64,000 nucleotides of DNA from Erythrocercus mccallii (Eukaryota; Chordata; Aves; Passeriformes; Dicruridae): NCBI GenBank assembly GCA_013397435.1, contig VZRG01001585.1:114133-178132 (forward strand), read 5' to 3'. Position 1 is the first letter of the stretch. Every line of letters begins with the position of its first letter. Positions 37,340 to 50,800 of the stretch are shown here, one piece after another. The notes beneath the pieces were generated by a model that saw nothing but the letters and a program-made list of their open reading frames with translations, made no database searches and had not been told where the DNA came from. Position numbers and translations under genes: made by a program.

Positions 37340-37600
37340 CTTTAATGAGGCAACAGCCTCAAGTTGTGCCAGGGAAGGCAGGAGTGGATATTAGGAAAAA
37401 TATTGTCACTGAAAGGGTGACCAGGCACAGGCTGCCCAGGGAAATGCTGCAGTCACCATCCCTAGAGGGATTTAAAAGATGTGGAGATGTGGCATTTAGG
37501 GCTATGTTTTAATGATGGGCTTAGCAGTGCTGAACTAATGGTTGGACCTGATGATCTCAGAGGACTTTTCCATCCTTAATGATTCTGTTCTATGATTTTT
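37340..37600 (+). mobile_element. CR1 LINE 3' end
   Basis: Sense tail with 'gggatttaaaagatgtgg', 'ggttggacctgatgatctc' and a terminal 'aatgattctgttctatgat'. Confidence 0.9.
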
Positions 37601-39064
37601 GTCTGCAGCAGTTCCTTAACATGAATTGTTAAAACTCCAGTTTTCCCTCAGCGAGCTCACCAGGGCTCTAGAAGGCAGGCAGCAGCAGGCAGGATCTGCT
37701 GTTCCAGAAATAAAGATCTCAAAAACCTCTTGCTGCTGCTGCAGCAGAGAGTTGCTTAGGAACATCAGCAGTGAGCTGCAGGGGTGAGGGCCAAGCACTG
37801 CTCACCATGGTTTGAAAATATTTCTGATCTCCTCAATAATCTCACCAGTGCAATTTTCCACGCATGCCACGGTGCAGCATTCGCTCTTTCCACAGGGTTT
37901 CTTTGCCTCTCACGCAGGAATTCAATTCCATAAGCACAGCAAGCTGCAGCTGATGTGTCTGAGCAGCACTAGATTCATGTGCAGCAGTAACAAGGGCTAA
38001 AAAATAAATGCAAAACATGCAGAAGCCTCTTAGGTATGAAAAGCTATTTAGATATATAAGATAATGCACTAAGGGATTGATTTATAATCTCCAGTTCTCT
38101 ACTATTGCTGCTGTCAGCTGGTAAAGGATAGCTGTGATTCTTACATCCCAGAAATCACATACTTATTCCAGTAGTTCAGTCTTACCACGTTTTCCCTGAG
38201 TCATCTGCATTTATCAAGAAGAAACCTGCTGTGTTCTCACAGAATTGCTCTTTTTCATGCTGTTTATCTAAGAAACTCACTAGACATATAGTGAACTGAT
38301 AAAAATTACTCCTTTCCTCCCCCAAAAAATCTTCTGCACAATGAGCTCTGGCAGCCAAGGATAAAGAGTAGGATCACCTGGTTTGAAATTCAGTATTTTT
38401 CTCCCAGAAGAGCCACTGCTGTGTGAAAGGGAAGGGCATGGAGGCACTGGGGATGAAGCTCCTCTGTGCAGGGGTGAAGCATCTCTTCAACTTCAGAGAT
38501 AAGAGACACACCAAGGTCCATCCACCCCTACAAAAAAAAACCCACTTAAAGTGTGCAGGGTAAGAGCAAAGAGTCCAAACAACCTTCTGGCTACAAAGCA
38601 GACACATGCTGTGGGCAGAGAGAGGTGTGGCAGGGAACTGGCTATAAAGGAAAGTAAACAATAAGCATCAAACACAGCTGTGGGGGCAGGGGGTGTTAAA
38701 AAAGAAAAAGAGAAAAAAAGAAAAGGCTTGTTGCTGATTATTGATGAATTGAAAGCTGACCTAATTCAGTAGTATTCAAAAAAAAGCCAGTCTTGCTCTC
38801 CCTGGTCACCCTGCCACATTCCCATCCCTCCTCCTGGGCCACCACTGACAGCCATGCCATGGTTAGCTGGATAAAGAATTGCAACTCTCTTGATTCTCCC
38901 GAGAAGAGAAAACCCTGATTTCAGCTCCCTGAACAATTTGTTTTGCGGCCACAGTGCAAAGAGAAGAGTAGTAGCAGAATATGCCTTGGTCATCCTACAA
39001 GTCAAGCCATACATGGGGGGAAAAAAAGAAAAACAGAGCTTGAACTTTATTTTCTGTGGATATT

Positions 39065-39518
39065 TAAAGTTCAGCTGAGGCTTCAGCCTCCTCTCAAAGC
39101 CAATGCAGAGAAAGGGGAACTCCCAGCTCGTGATGAGCTCCAGCTCCAGCCTGGAGAGGAGGAGGCTCAGAGGGAACCTTCTCCCTCTCTACAACTTCCA
39201 GACACCAGGGTTGGGCAAGTGCAGGTCAGGCTCTGCTCCCAGCACACAAAGGAGAGGACAAGAGGAAACGGCCTCAAGTTCTGCCAGGGGAGGCTTAGAT
39301 TGGGTATTAGGGAGAAATTTCTCCTCTGAAAGGGTTCTCAAGCACTGGCACAGGCTGCCCAGGACAGTGCTGGAATCACCATCCTTGGAGGGATTTAAGA
39401 AATGTGTGAATGTGACACTTGGGGACATGGGTCAGTGGTGGCCTTGGCAGTTCTGGGGGAATGGCTGGAATGATGATCTCAGAGGTTTTTTCCAACCTAA
39501 ATGATTCTGTGATTCTTC
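39065..39518 (+). mobile_element. CR1 LINE 3' end (longer copy)
   Basis: Sense copy that includes more upstream sequence ('ctggagaggaggaggctcag') and a CR1 ORF end in one frame ('KHWHRLPRTVLESPSLEGF'). It finishes 'aaatgattctgtgattct'. It accounts for the open frame at 39103-39504. Confidence 0.93.
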
Positions 39519-40234
39519 TGATTCACTTTAAAATCTGTTCCAGGATGCAGGATGTCTGAAAATGCCTCTTTCTCTTTGCTGCCTAAAAGGGACAGGTGAT
39601 AAGTATTTGGACAGGTGAACCCCACCCAGAAGCAATGTCACATCCCATTAAGTATCATTATCTCCACCTCACACAGAGGGAAGTTGCAGCACAGAGCTGG
39701 GATCAGAAGGAAATGCTGCAGTTCTCCAGTCATTCCTCTAGTGCTTGTGCAGGGTCTTCAGTAAAGATGCCTCTCATTTAGACTCTTATGCGAGAGATTA
39801 ACCCTCACAGTATCACACATCAGCAAACACCCATCTTCTTCCATTAGTAACCTATTAATTGTTATTAATAATAATAATTTTAGCTGTAAGATTTATTTTA
39901 TAGAATACTTCAAATTGTTTAAATGCATATAAAATTCAGTTCTCCCATTGGGGTTTTTTATTAGGGCTGGTTAAGTCAAGACTACCTGTCATCTCTGCAA
40001 CAATCTCTACTGGAAAATTCTGTGTTCTGAAGTGAAGATTGTTGCTATTTATAGTCTCTTCTAGACATTCAAGCATATGCCTTCAAATTTCTTTCTGACA
40101 ACTAAAAAAAAAATAGTGACAATGAAGTAATACAACTGATGAAAAAGTATTTTTTCCTTTCAATTTTTTTTTTTTAGTTATTTGATACTGGATATTTTCC
40201 ATGTCTAGGTAAATCATTCTGCTTGCTCACCTTG

Positions 40235-40380
40235 CTCAACAGGTTGCCCAGAGAAGCTGTGGTTGCCCCATCCCTGGCAGTGTCCAAGGCCAGGTTGGAT
40301 GGGACTTGGAGCAACCTGGGATAGTGGAAGGTGTCCCTGCCCATGGCAGGGGGGCTTGGAACAAGACGATCTTTAAGACA
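40235..40380 (+). mobile_element. CR1 3' tail fragment
   Basis: Sense tail 'ggttgcccagagaagctgtg', then a segment like 'gtccaaggccaggttggatg' and 'catggcaggggggcttgg', truncated just before the terminal octamers. Confidence 0.88.
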
Positions 40381-40831
40381 TCACAACTTATGCATAAATC
40401 CAATCCAATCTTTCTCCTTCAGTTTTTCTGGAAGTTACAATCACCTGCTGAGACACTGTGGAAAGAAATTATATTGTTGAACTTTGCTCTCTGCAGACCC
40501 AGTTCTGCATGCATGCGTATAAATTACTCTCCTTTCCTCGGCAAGGTGGAATATTTAGAGGTGTAAAATAAATGTGTAAAAGGTTTTAATTTTCCTGTGA
40601 GTTACATCCTCAATTAGCTGAAGTGGTGAAAAAGAAAACAGCTTTATGATTTCAGCACCTTGCATAAAACACCCATCTGACAGACTGATGCAGAGCTGGC
40701 CTGAAACAGATGATTTAGAGACCCACTGAAGGAGAAAGGGAAGTTTTAGAAGTTTTACACCTGCATAAATAAATACGTTACGGAGATGCTTTTAAAACAC
40801 CTTCTCTTTGAAGCCATCCTGGCTTTATTGG

Positions 40832-41249
40832 TGTCTTGGTTTAGGGTAAATTTGGGAGAAAACGTTTGAATAGGGTTTTGTTGGGAAGTAAACTTAAACA
40901 GCCCCTCTCCTGATTGGTTTGGGAGAAAATCTTTTTAGAGAAAAGTGGAAAAAACTATTTATTTAATAAATAAAATGCCTGTAAGTAAAAACAATTAATA
41001 ATATGAAATAATAAAACTTTTTGTTGCTTTGAAGAGAGATGGTAAAATTGAGGAAGTCTTTGCGGTGGGTGAAGCTTGGCTTCCTTAGTTTTTTATTAGT
41101 TTTAGTCTTTTTGGCACTGAAAAATGCCAAAAAGCTGCTTCTTTTCCCCCCTTTGCTCTCAGAACCAGTCTTAAAGGTGCAGAACCTAATATACAGCATA
41201 AACAAAACAAATGATTGGAGATAGAAGCATTAAAAGTCACCCCAGGACA
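40832..41249 (-). mobile_element. Solo LTR of an endogenous retrovirus
   Basis: A 418-base element with short inverted ends (TGTCTTGG at 40832 and CCAGGACA ending at 41249). The flanking five bases, attgg and tttgg, differ at one position and may be a degenerate target-site duplication. On the minus strand an AATAAA lies about 120 bases before the end, which suggests that orientation. No retroviral genes are adjacent. Confidence 0.7.
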
Positions 41250-41384
41250 TTTGGCTTCAGAGGTCTTACAGCAGTTGCCTGTGAGCAGCCATCCCCAGCT
41301 CATAATTGCTGCCAACTCTTTTATTACCAAGCAGTCACCCTCCAAGAGGTGTTTGACAGCACTCTCAGGCCCATGGTGGAATTT

Positions 41385-41472
41385 TTGGGGATGCCCCACG
41401 CAGGACCAGGAGTTGGACTGGATGATCTTTGTGGTTCCTTTTTAACTCAAGGTATTCTATGGTTCTATGAAA
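41385..41472 (+). mobile_element. CR1-like 3' tail next to the assembly gap
   Basis: The text 'ggagttggactggatgatc' followed by 'tattctatggttctatga' is a CR1 tail of another subfamily. It runs up to the N block. Confidence 0.75.
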
Positions 41473-41479
41473 CTGTGCA

Positions 41480-41689
41480 NNNNNNNNNNNNNNNNNNNNN
41501 NNNNNNNNNNNNNNNNNNNNNNNNNNNNNNNNNNNNNNNNNNNNNNNNNNNNNNNNNNNNNNNNNNNNNNNNNNNNNNNNNNNNNNNNNNNNNNNNNNNN
41601 NNNNNNNNNNNNNNNNNNNNNNNNNNNNNNNNNNNNNNNNNNNNNNNNNNNNNNNNNNNNNNNNNNNNNNNNNNNNNNNNNNNNNNNNN
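41480..41689. other. Assembly gap (210 N)
   Basis: A run of undetermined bases. Open frames reported across it are artefacts. Repeats on both sides suggest it failed to assemble because of repeated sequence. Confidence 0.99.
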
Positions 41690-41995
41690 TTATGATAAAA
41701 GCTCTACACAAGCAGACCTTTGCCTCCATATGATTTTCATGGTGCTCCTGCCCTGTCAGTGCAGATTCAGAGCTGGCACAAAAGCAAACAATGAAATCAC
41801 AACAGACTGGAGAGGAGAACTTCAGGAGGAGTCACAATTTACTTCACTGACCATAGGACCCTGACTCTTTTTACTTTGACAGAAGCGTAGGCACACATAA
41901 AAATTCCCCATAATGTATAAATGGCATCTTCTGCTCCCCCATTAAAACCCCTCCAGGTGAGCCAAGGCTTGGATCAGCTGTGCCATCTTCCCTAG

Positions 41996-42727
41996 TGTCT
42001 TAGTTTGGAAAGAGAGGTGTCTGCCAGGGAAAAGCCAGAACTTCCCTTGGAATGGAGAATGTAAACCCTCTCCCTCTGAATTATGATAATTTTGAAATTA
42101 AGGGGCTTTCAGGCAAAGGTATGGGAATAGGAATAACAGTTCTGCACTAGGAATATTAAAAATGTAGTAGTACAAAAAAAAAAAAAAAGCAAATGAACAA
42201 AAAAAGAAAACACTGTCAGAATCAGAACACAACCTGACACCTTGTTGGTCAGGGTGTTGGGAGCAGTCCAATCAAGTCCTCCTGGAGTGACAGATGTGGT
42301 TCTGTTGGAGCAGGGATGATCCTGTAGCAGGGCGCAGTTTTCCTCTGAAAGAGCAGTGGTGCTGAGATGGGTCCAGTCTTCCTCTGGGAATGCAGAGCAC
42401 ACAGGCTGTGCTGGAGTTCCGAATCTCAGATTTTATCCAGGTAGGAATGCTGGGCACCTCCCCCTGGGTGGAGCATCTCCCAATGGGATGATGGAATTGT
42501 CTCAGCCCTGCAGTGAGCCTTGATGGCTCATTAACAGCAGATATCCCCTGGAGGGAGGAGGGGTCCTGGAAGAGATAAAGAACACTGCCCCACCTGGTTT
42601 TAACAGCTGCCCATTAACAGAAAGATACCTGCCTCCTCCCCAGGGAGTTATGAGATAAAGAAAAACACCTCTTTAACCAGTTTCAACAGATAGTAATAGA
42701 ATACATCTTGCACTGCAACCCAAGACA
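41996..42727. mobile_element. Solo LTR of an endogenous retrovirus (second family)
   Basis: A 732-base element starting TGTCTTAG and ending CCAAGACA, with matching inverted ends. Its body resembles a common songbird LTR from memory (ggagcatctcccaatgggat, cctgacaccttgttggtcag). It has an internal A-rich tract at 42174-42188. The flanks cctag and cttat are not a good target duplication. A GATAAAA motif on the minus strand hints at that orientation, without a matching poly(A) signal, so strand is left open. Confidence 0.75.
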
Positions 42728-42794
42728 CTTATTTTTTTCTGTGACAGCCAAACTTCTGCGGGCAAGCACCACCCCCATCACTCCAAAATGCCTT

Positions 42795-42809
42795 TCTCTC
42801 TCTCTCTCT
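42795..42809. repeat. Short (TC)n repeat
   Basis: About seven TC units just outside the right end of the solo LTR. Confidence 0.85.
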
Positions 42810-44774
42810 TAGTTCACACAAGAGAACACTTCTAATAGTACAACTGTGAAAGATTAATTCCACGGTTACCAACTAATTTATTCCCATATGTTTGAGACTA
42901 AATATTAAATTTTCCATACCAACTTCTTAATAGCAGCAATAGCACCTTCAAGACACTGCACAATTTCCCTGCTGAATGCAGAGCCTTCATTTTCCGTTTT
43001 CCAAAATGAAAAACACAATGTAATTAGAATGTATGGTTTCTAAGCGTCTAGTATTGCTCTATTTTTCTGCAAGAATGACTCTGAAGGAGAAGGATGGGTT
43101 GTTTTTTTTTAATTATTTGCTAAAGCCATTTTCCATTGTTCTAAAGTAGGTCAGCATCTTTCACACTTCTCCTCCTCCTGGTGCACAGAAGAGGAAGATG
43201 CACAAGCAGCATTTGAAGTCCACAGGACCTGGTAAAATTTTCAGTGACAAAAATGCTTCCAACTTCAATTCTGCTGAGTTTATCTTTCAAAATAGTCATT
43301 CAGAGAAGTTTACAGAGGCTATTAAACTGAATTAAGAGCTGTGGATCAAAATAATTTCCCCTTAAGCAGGGTGTTGCTAATCTTTAGAATTTTCCCAGGC
43401 AGTCATGCCTTCATTACGTCTTTTTCCAACCAAAAACATTAATCCGGATTCGTCAAAGCCTGAAGTGAGATTTACATTAGTCCAGAAGCTACTCTTTGTA
43501 TTGCAAATTTTAATTTAGCTTGAGCTGGAATAATAACTGCAGGGATTTGAATTCATCCAAAATATTATTTTACCTGTTACAGTGGCGTGAAATGTTTCTT
43601 AAATTCTGATTTTGTAACACAGCCTAAATCCTCATAGGAGGGGGGGGAAAAAAGTTTGTAATCCATGAATAAGTGAATTTGTAGTGACGATGGGGCACTT
43701 GGCAAGCTGAGAGCTCTGGTTTTAATCTGATCTACTAACTTATTGGGAAATGAGCAGCTGCCCCATGGGGTTTTTATCCACAGGTGGTGGGAACAGAGGC
43801 CAGGAGAAGCTCCTACCTCAGCCTTACCTGCCCATTTCATCCCTGATGGTGACCAGCTACTGGCATGGCATTTTCTGTGAAATATCAGCAGGAGAAATGT
43901 TGCATATATGCAGGAAACAGCAGAGTGGGTGCTCTGTAAGGGCAGACTTACTGTTCTGGAAGGGCAGAATTTGCCACAGCTTCACCAATTTGTAGCAATC
44001 CCAGGCAATAATTTCTAACAATAGCAGTCTGCAATCACTTTTTTTTTGCCATTTTTTTTCAGATAAATAAAGCTGTGAGTTATTTTCCCCAGAAACATCA
44101 CAAAATTTAAGGCATATTGTGCATAAATGAAGATACATGATAAAATCTTACCGAAGTGCTGCCTTCTGTCAGTGGGAATCCACTGCCCCTGCTGCTGTCC
44201 CTCCAGGCCCTTGTACACAGCCTCTCTGCAGGTCTCTTGAGGCCTCTTCCAGGAACTGAAAGACACTAAAAGGTCTCTTTCACTTGCTTTCTCAAAATAT
44301 CTGTTTCCTAGATTAAACATCTCATTCAGAAAAAAAAAAAAAAAGAAGAAAATTTGAGATAAAGCGTTTAGATATTTTCAATTTCCTTCTACGCCTGTTT
44401 CTGAGCTAAAAATAAATGCCAGCCATAAACTCAAATAAGTGAAGTAAAGCTTTCTCAAATATACAGGCTTTATTAAGGAAAAAGATTCCTCTGGAAAGTC
44501 TTGCCATTTTTTCCTACATGCTCCTCCAAAATCCAGCCAGCCTTTTATCCCAACATCTTCACAGCTGAAGTTTTTCTCCCAATCAAATCTTTGAGCCTTT
44601 TAAAAGTGGCTTAAAAATTAAGACAATATGCAAAAAAATGCCAGCTGACCCTTTTCTATCCCTTCTGGACTCTCTCACTCCTTGCCACAGGCACAAACTT
44701 CTGGCTTCAGAGCAGCACCAGCTCATCTTCCCTGCACAGCAGAGCACTGCTTGCACACCGTGTCCCCAAAACCC

Positions 44775-44945
44775 GTGGAATTATTCAGGTTGGAAAAGAT
44801 CTTTAAGATCATCAAGTCCAGCAGCTCCCCCAGCACTGCCAAGGCCACCACTAAACCCCGTCCCTGAGTTCCACATCCACATCTCCTTTAAATCCCTGCA
44901 GGGATTTTGACTCCATCACTTCCCTGTTCACTGGCATCACTGTCA
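44775..44945 (-). mobile_element. CR1 3' fragment
   Basis: Antisense tail: 'caggttggaaaagatcttta', 'agatcatcaagtccagc', then 'gggattttgactccatcac'. Confidence 0.85.
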
Positions 44946-47811
44946 TAGGCACAGCAGAGCCACTGCTTTGTCCCACTTGAAACCCTTCCTCAACCCCCCT
45001 GGCTCCTTTGGGCAGGGATGAACAGCAGCCTGACAGTGACCAGGAGGGCAGAGTGCTGAGATCGTGGACAGCTACTGGTGAAGTGTTTCCAGACCATCTT
45101 ACATCCCATGAATCAGCTCCTGCCACCCCAAGCCATTTGCCTGATCTGTGAATGCCTTTTTCTGACCTCCTGGTTAAAAGCTCTTTGAGGGACATTATAA
45201 ATGTGCAGCATTTGAAACCAAATTGCCCTGAAACTCATGCCAAAGGCAACAGGGCAGCTCAGGCCCCCATCCCACCCAGTCCTTATTCTGACAGCTGAGG
45301 CCTCCAGCAGTGAAGGTTTTGTGCTGTACATGTTACAAGCACAGGCTGTGCCAAATCCTCACTATTTACAAGGAACCAGTTTTGTTAGACAGGAATAACT
45401 TTCCATTACAGTTGAACAGAATTGACGACGACAGAAAGTTTTGAACATTCTGATACTGGACACTTTGGAGTGATAACCAGAGGCAGTGTGGAATCCATCC
45501 CTGGAGATTGCTCACCCACGTCTGCCCCTACATCTCAAAGAGGGGAATTTTAGAGACAGATAAAACTTGTTTGAAATGTCTCCTGGTACTTGGTTTATTT
45601 GGTGCTCTTTTCTCTGGGCAACTTTATTACTCACAGCACAATTTCCTTGCTTGCACTTGAAGCAATCCTTCTCCTGCATGATGATTAATCTTGCCTTCTG
45701 AAACAAATTTATTCTGTTTTTAGCCATTACTTCATCTCTTTCAGGAAGGCCTTCACACCGAGATGCTGATTGCTGAATTGTTCCAGTTTTGCATCCCTGT
45801 AATCCATCCAGGTACCCTGACAGCAGGCTCTATTTCTTACAGCAATCATGATAAATGGCATTCAATAGGCCACATTTATCTTCCAAGAAAGCCCAACAGC
45901 TCCATAACCAGGTTCTTACCTGATACGGCACAGGGGAAAAAAAATTAACATTCAAGACAGTTCAAGAGCTTCTAACCTTTAAAGACTTGAGAAGAATGAA
46001 TTTGTGCTCTGAGCATATTTTAAATTTCCTTCTGCCTTCAGATCCCAGGCCGTGTGATCACCTCGGAGGCCGAGGGGACAAGGAGCATCTGCCTCTCACC
46101 ACCTGCCACTGAACCACAAGGTACAGCCATTCCTTAATGTGCCACCAGACTTGCCAGGGAAGGGAGAGTTCCCAGTGCTGCCCTACAACACCAACGCTGC
46201 TGACAGCCAGGTTTGTGTGACAGGTAGAGACTGCAGCTCTTTGTTTTTTGGGTTTTTTTTGAGCAGGGTTTCCAGAAATAAGATGTAGTAGAAAGGCTCA
46301 AAGAGGAAAAAGCCTAGACATCTTCACCTACCTGCTTGCCAAAACGTCTTGGGAGTCCCACAGAGGAACCAGATGGCCCCATATGTGAGACTAAAACCAA
46401 AAAGACAGGGAGGAAATGCACTAATAACCATGGCAGCCACCTCATCTAGAAACACACGGCCCTTCCCCACCAAACACTTGCTGTGACTCTTCCCTTTGGA
46501 TTTTATGTCTTTTACATTACCCCAGAAAACTGGAAAAGACAGTCCATGGCCACTGTAGCCATGGGGATAACTATGTTTTCTTAGACAGATCTTTAAACAA
46601 AACCAAAAAGAAATTAAAAATAGTAAGTTAAAATAAGACACATTTTCCCTATTAATCCTTGGCTCCAAATATCCCCACATGAGAAAACATGTACAATACA
46701 AGGACGTGGTTATTTCACAAAACACAGTGCATACAATACTTCTAGCAGTTAAAAGAAATCATTTCTGGCCTTGGAATCTATGCTGGCATCCCAAACTTTC
46801 AAAACACAAAAGTTTAAAAAAATACTAGTAATAAACCTTACACGCTTTATTTTCTCTTCCAAGCCTGCACATTGCAGTTTAGTTGCATTTTGGGGCTTTT
46901 CCATGGATGAGTTTAAATGCAGCCATCTGTGGTTTACAGTTATCACAGGGGGGTCTAAGTACAAATATTCTCAATTCAAAACTGAAGACAGAGTAATGAT
47001 GGTAGAAGGGAAAATCAGGTGGCACTGCTGATCATTTCTGTGAGAAACAGGCTCATAGAAACAAAGAAGCCCTTTTCAATTATCTAAAAAAGTCTAATAA
47101 AAAGTGCTGCAACTTTCCTCTGGAGACAATCAGCTCGATAGGAGATGGCTCCTTTCTCTCCATCATATTTACAGCTGCTGCCACCTTGCCAGGCTGTTCC
47201 TGGGGACCTTCCCCTTTCCAAATCAGCATGGATTTATGGTTCAGCAAGGGACCATCAGCAAAGGTGGGACCATCCTTCACCTCCAGCACTCTGAGAAATT
47301 GCCTTGGAGATTGAACCGTGCCAGGAAGAGCCAGGTCTTAAATGATCTGTGTGCCAGGCACCTGCACAGGTCCTGCTCCCAGGAGAGGTGAGCATCTTCC
47401 CATCCCTCCTCCTGATGTTTGCAAGGGATGGGGAAATCAGTCTTGTGGACTGGAACAATGCTCTTCTATGGTTTGAATGTGCAAAGTGTCTCCAGTTCAC
47501 CCCCAAAATAGATGGATCCACGTCTTCATTGCCCTGCAGGTAAAATACCATTATTTGGACGAACACAGTTATCCCTGGAATTACAGAAGAACTATTTTAC
47601 CTGGCTTTATGGGGGGAAAAAGTCATCTATTCATTGCATGACAGCCAACTGAATAATTAACAATTAAACTTTGCTAGGAAGAAGAAGAGGTTCTCTTTTT
47701 CTGAGTATCTTTTCAAGCCTTAATCAGGACTCAGGCCTCAGTGAACTTGGTAGTTGCTTTTCCGTACCTGACTGAAATTCAGGCAGCTCTGGGCCAAACA
47801 AACAAATGGAT

Positions 47812-47890
47812 TTAGAATCACAGAATTGCTGAGGTTGGAAAAGACCTCTAAGATCATCGAGTCCAACCATTAACCCAGCACTATAATATC
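47812..47890 (-). mobile_element. CR1 3' tail fragment
   Basis: A short, well-preserved antisense tail: 'agaatcacagaattgctgag', 'aagacctctaagatcatcga' and 'gtccaaccattaacccag'. Confidence 0.9.
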
Positions 47891-50800
47891 AAAGTACTCC
47901 ATTCTCCTGGTGAGTTTAGCTCTTCAACTAGAAATTATTCTTGAGGAAGAATTATAGGTTGGTTCCTTTTCAAGCAATTAAACATTTCTAGGTAGCATAT
48001 TTACCTATTCTTCACCTTTTTTTGGATATTTTGTGGTCCCACAGTTGTGGTGGCACAGCTTTGTACACATACATCAGTGGAATTACAGATTTTAGTGGAA
48101 AATAATAGTAATGTTCCTTTTTCTTTATGAACTATATAACCTCTCTTTTTTTCTTCTTTTTTTTGTTTTTTTTGAAAAACAGCCTCAAAATCAGAACTTC
48201 TGATATGAAATAGTAACCTGTTTTTTTCCAGCAGATATTTCAATTAAGGGCTTCACTTCAAACAGCTCTGCAGAACTGCAGAGGAATTTCAGTCCTTTAA
48301 CACTTGAAAGAAAATGTCTGGTGACTCCTGCACAAAAAGTCCTCCAAAGGGTTTTCTCCTCTCCTAGAGAAAAGCCTTTGGCATTGCCATCATGCTGCCT
48401 CTGCATGTCCAATAAAACCTTATCTCCCGGTCTTGCTTTCAAACTCCTGTCAAAGATGAGGGTGTTTAATAAGGTACAGACACATAAAGTGCAAAAGCAA
48501 AGGATAAGGCATGGATTGGGATGGTTTTACTGCTGCCGTCACAGGACATTTAAGCTAAGAAATACTTTGACTTCTAGCCCCAGACTTGTAAGGATTTATT
48601 GCTGCCCTGCATCTGAAATAAATTCAGCTACTGCAATGATGATTGCAGTAAAATCCCTGCCCAGCCTGAAGGTGAGAGTAGCTGGGAAATGCAGCACCAG
48701 CCTACAAGAGCCCAGGGTGCTGGGCCTGAGTTAGCAGAGGTAATTTTGTGTAGGAGGATCTGCTTCCTCCTTCCTTACACTACAACTCTCAGTCTGAACA
48801 AGTGCATGTTCACTGTGAATGGAAATTTCCATCTCTCATAAATCACCTGCATCCTGACAAGTTTATTAAAAACGATGAAGAGAATTTGAGGAGATTTTTT
48901 TTTCCACTTCTATTTACTTATACCAATCAGAAAACCTGTGGGTTTGTTTGCACTCATTTCTATGAACGTATCCATCACAACCTGAATCTAATCTGGTTAC
49001 CCTTTTCCCCATCTGCAAAATTCACTCACAGATTCACAGAGGAAGACACGGGCCAGTCTGCCTTTATAGCATCTTTCTAACTCCCAGGAAACAAGAGGAG
49101 TCATGAAGCAGCATCTGCATTTGGAAGAACTGACAAACCTTTAAAATTCTGTCACAAGCCCTTCAAATTTTTGTCACAAGCCAAACGATGGCGTCACGGG
49201 TGCCTGGGTGAGTGTCCACCTCTCCTTGCACCTCAGCTGAGCCTGGAACATTCTTCTTGGGATCACAGACATTGCCAGTAAATAACAAATAACAAGAGCA
49301 ATCTTTTCTTCCCAAGGAGAATGGCCCAAATTTTGAGTTCATGAGACCTGGGGAGAGCTTTGCTGACTCCAGCAGATCTGCTTGCTCATGTCCACATCCA
49401 TGTAATATTCTCTTCCTGATAAATAAACACAGGCACTCTCTGGTGGCTAAATGCACTGGTGCAGTAATTGCTGGGGGGGAAAATGTGTGTGGTTCCCTTC
49501 AGGCCTCTCTAGTAAACTCACCTTTTTTGTAAATTCACCTTTCACAAAGGAGAATTCATGTTTCACACGGGGAATTGCCACCTGTGCATGTTATCAACAA
49601 GACACTCTGCATTTAACATTACCTATTTCCCACCTTAAATGGCTCAGAGATTCACTGTGCTTGTTTCTAACTCCTATTTTGGAGCCAGTGTTCATTTCCC
49701 TGAGCAATAATAAATTTGAACATATAGAACAAAACCATGGACTGCAATTTTTTTTCCCATATGTCACCATTTAGCACCTTAATTAAGCACCAGCTTAGAC
49801 ATATCTTAGCCTGCCTGTGTTTATGCCCAGTGTGCATGTAAAGAGCAATTCTATTCCCCCTTCCCAGCCTCTGGTTTGCTAAAAGTAACAAAGCTGATCT
49901 CTTCTGGGCTCCAGTCCCCCACATTCCCTTGTATAACTCTAACAGCACTTCTCTGCCCCACTGAGCATTTTCAGTGTTTAACTAGAATTTTTCATCAGTA
50001 TTTGTAACCAGCAGCCTTGTAGCCAACAAGGTAATTTTCTGTTATCAATCCAGGACAGAACTCTGCAATGCAAAACACAATCTGATTTTTACTGCTCATG
50101 AGTGTCAAGATTACCCCTCCTTCCCTAAGGCATCCCCTCCTGACACTTCACCACTTTGTATCTTTAGCAAAGCTCAGTAGATCTTTTAATTTCATTTTAT
50201 GTTACAAATTCCCACCTGCTCCTGGAGATCTCCTTTAGAACCTTGCATTAATCAAGGTTTTATCTGCTTCACTCATAATTTCTCTCATGGGACCATACCC
50301 ATGACATCTTGACTCCAGGTACTCTAAGGGCTTCTCTGGCTGATTTTTTCTTTGCAAAATTTAGTTCTGAACCTCAGTCCATCCTGCATAACAGAGGCAG
50401 CCCCATTTCTCCCCAAAAGGCTGACTTACTCAAGTCTCTTGTGACTGGGGAGCTGTGGGAGTACCTCTGGCTAAATGGCAGCAGGAAAAATGTTTTCTTT
50501 TAATTTGCACTATTGGTATAGTATGTGAGTCATAGACGTGTGACTGCTGTGGGGAAAGTGGGTGGGAGAAAACACTTGAGACCAAGAGAGCTTCTTGATT
50601 ATATGATGATGTCAGAATTAAAATTTAAGCTGATTTCCTGAAAGTCTGGTGTTCAAAAGAGACAGTAGTACTACCATAATTTTACACTCCTTCAGGTTTT
50701 TTTTTTTAAGCTGGCACGTGAAAACTCAGCGTGTAGTTTTTGGGAGTCTTTCACTCCGCAGTTCATCATATTTCTGTATTTCATCTGGAAAGAGTTGTAA

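Larger units (their letters stand above)
25860..41479. other. JKAMP-RTN1 spacer, left part
   Basis: AT-rich sequence with no recognised exon. It contains CR1 tails at 27396-27672, 37340-37600, 39065-39518, 40235-40380 and 41385-41472, a palindromic CR1 pair at 36765-36895, an LTR at 40832-41249, a short TA-rich repeat near 27038-27057 and a G/T homopolymer-rich patch at 28618-28680. The 28700-36700 part has no repeat that I recognise. Confidence 0.65.

Noticed and set aside
37095..37394. Possible CCDC175-like coiled-coil exon (text LEEQRKQEEASP)
   Set aside because: It is on the opposite strand from that expected, only a few residues look coiled-coil-like, and the frame then runs into a CR1 tail.
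41211..41864. 217-residue frame containing a run of X
   Set aside because: It is open only because the N block has no stop codons. The sides are LTR, CR1 and unique sequence without coding character.
42109..42402. 97-residue minus-strand frame
   Set aside because: It lies wholly within the solo LTR (41996-42727), has no resemblance to a known protein, and LTRs normally encode none.
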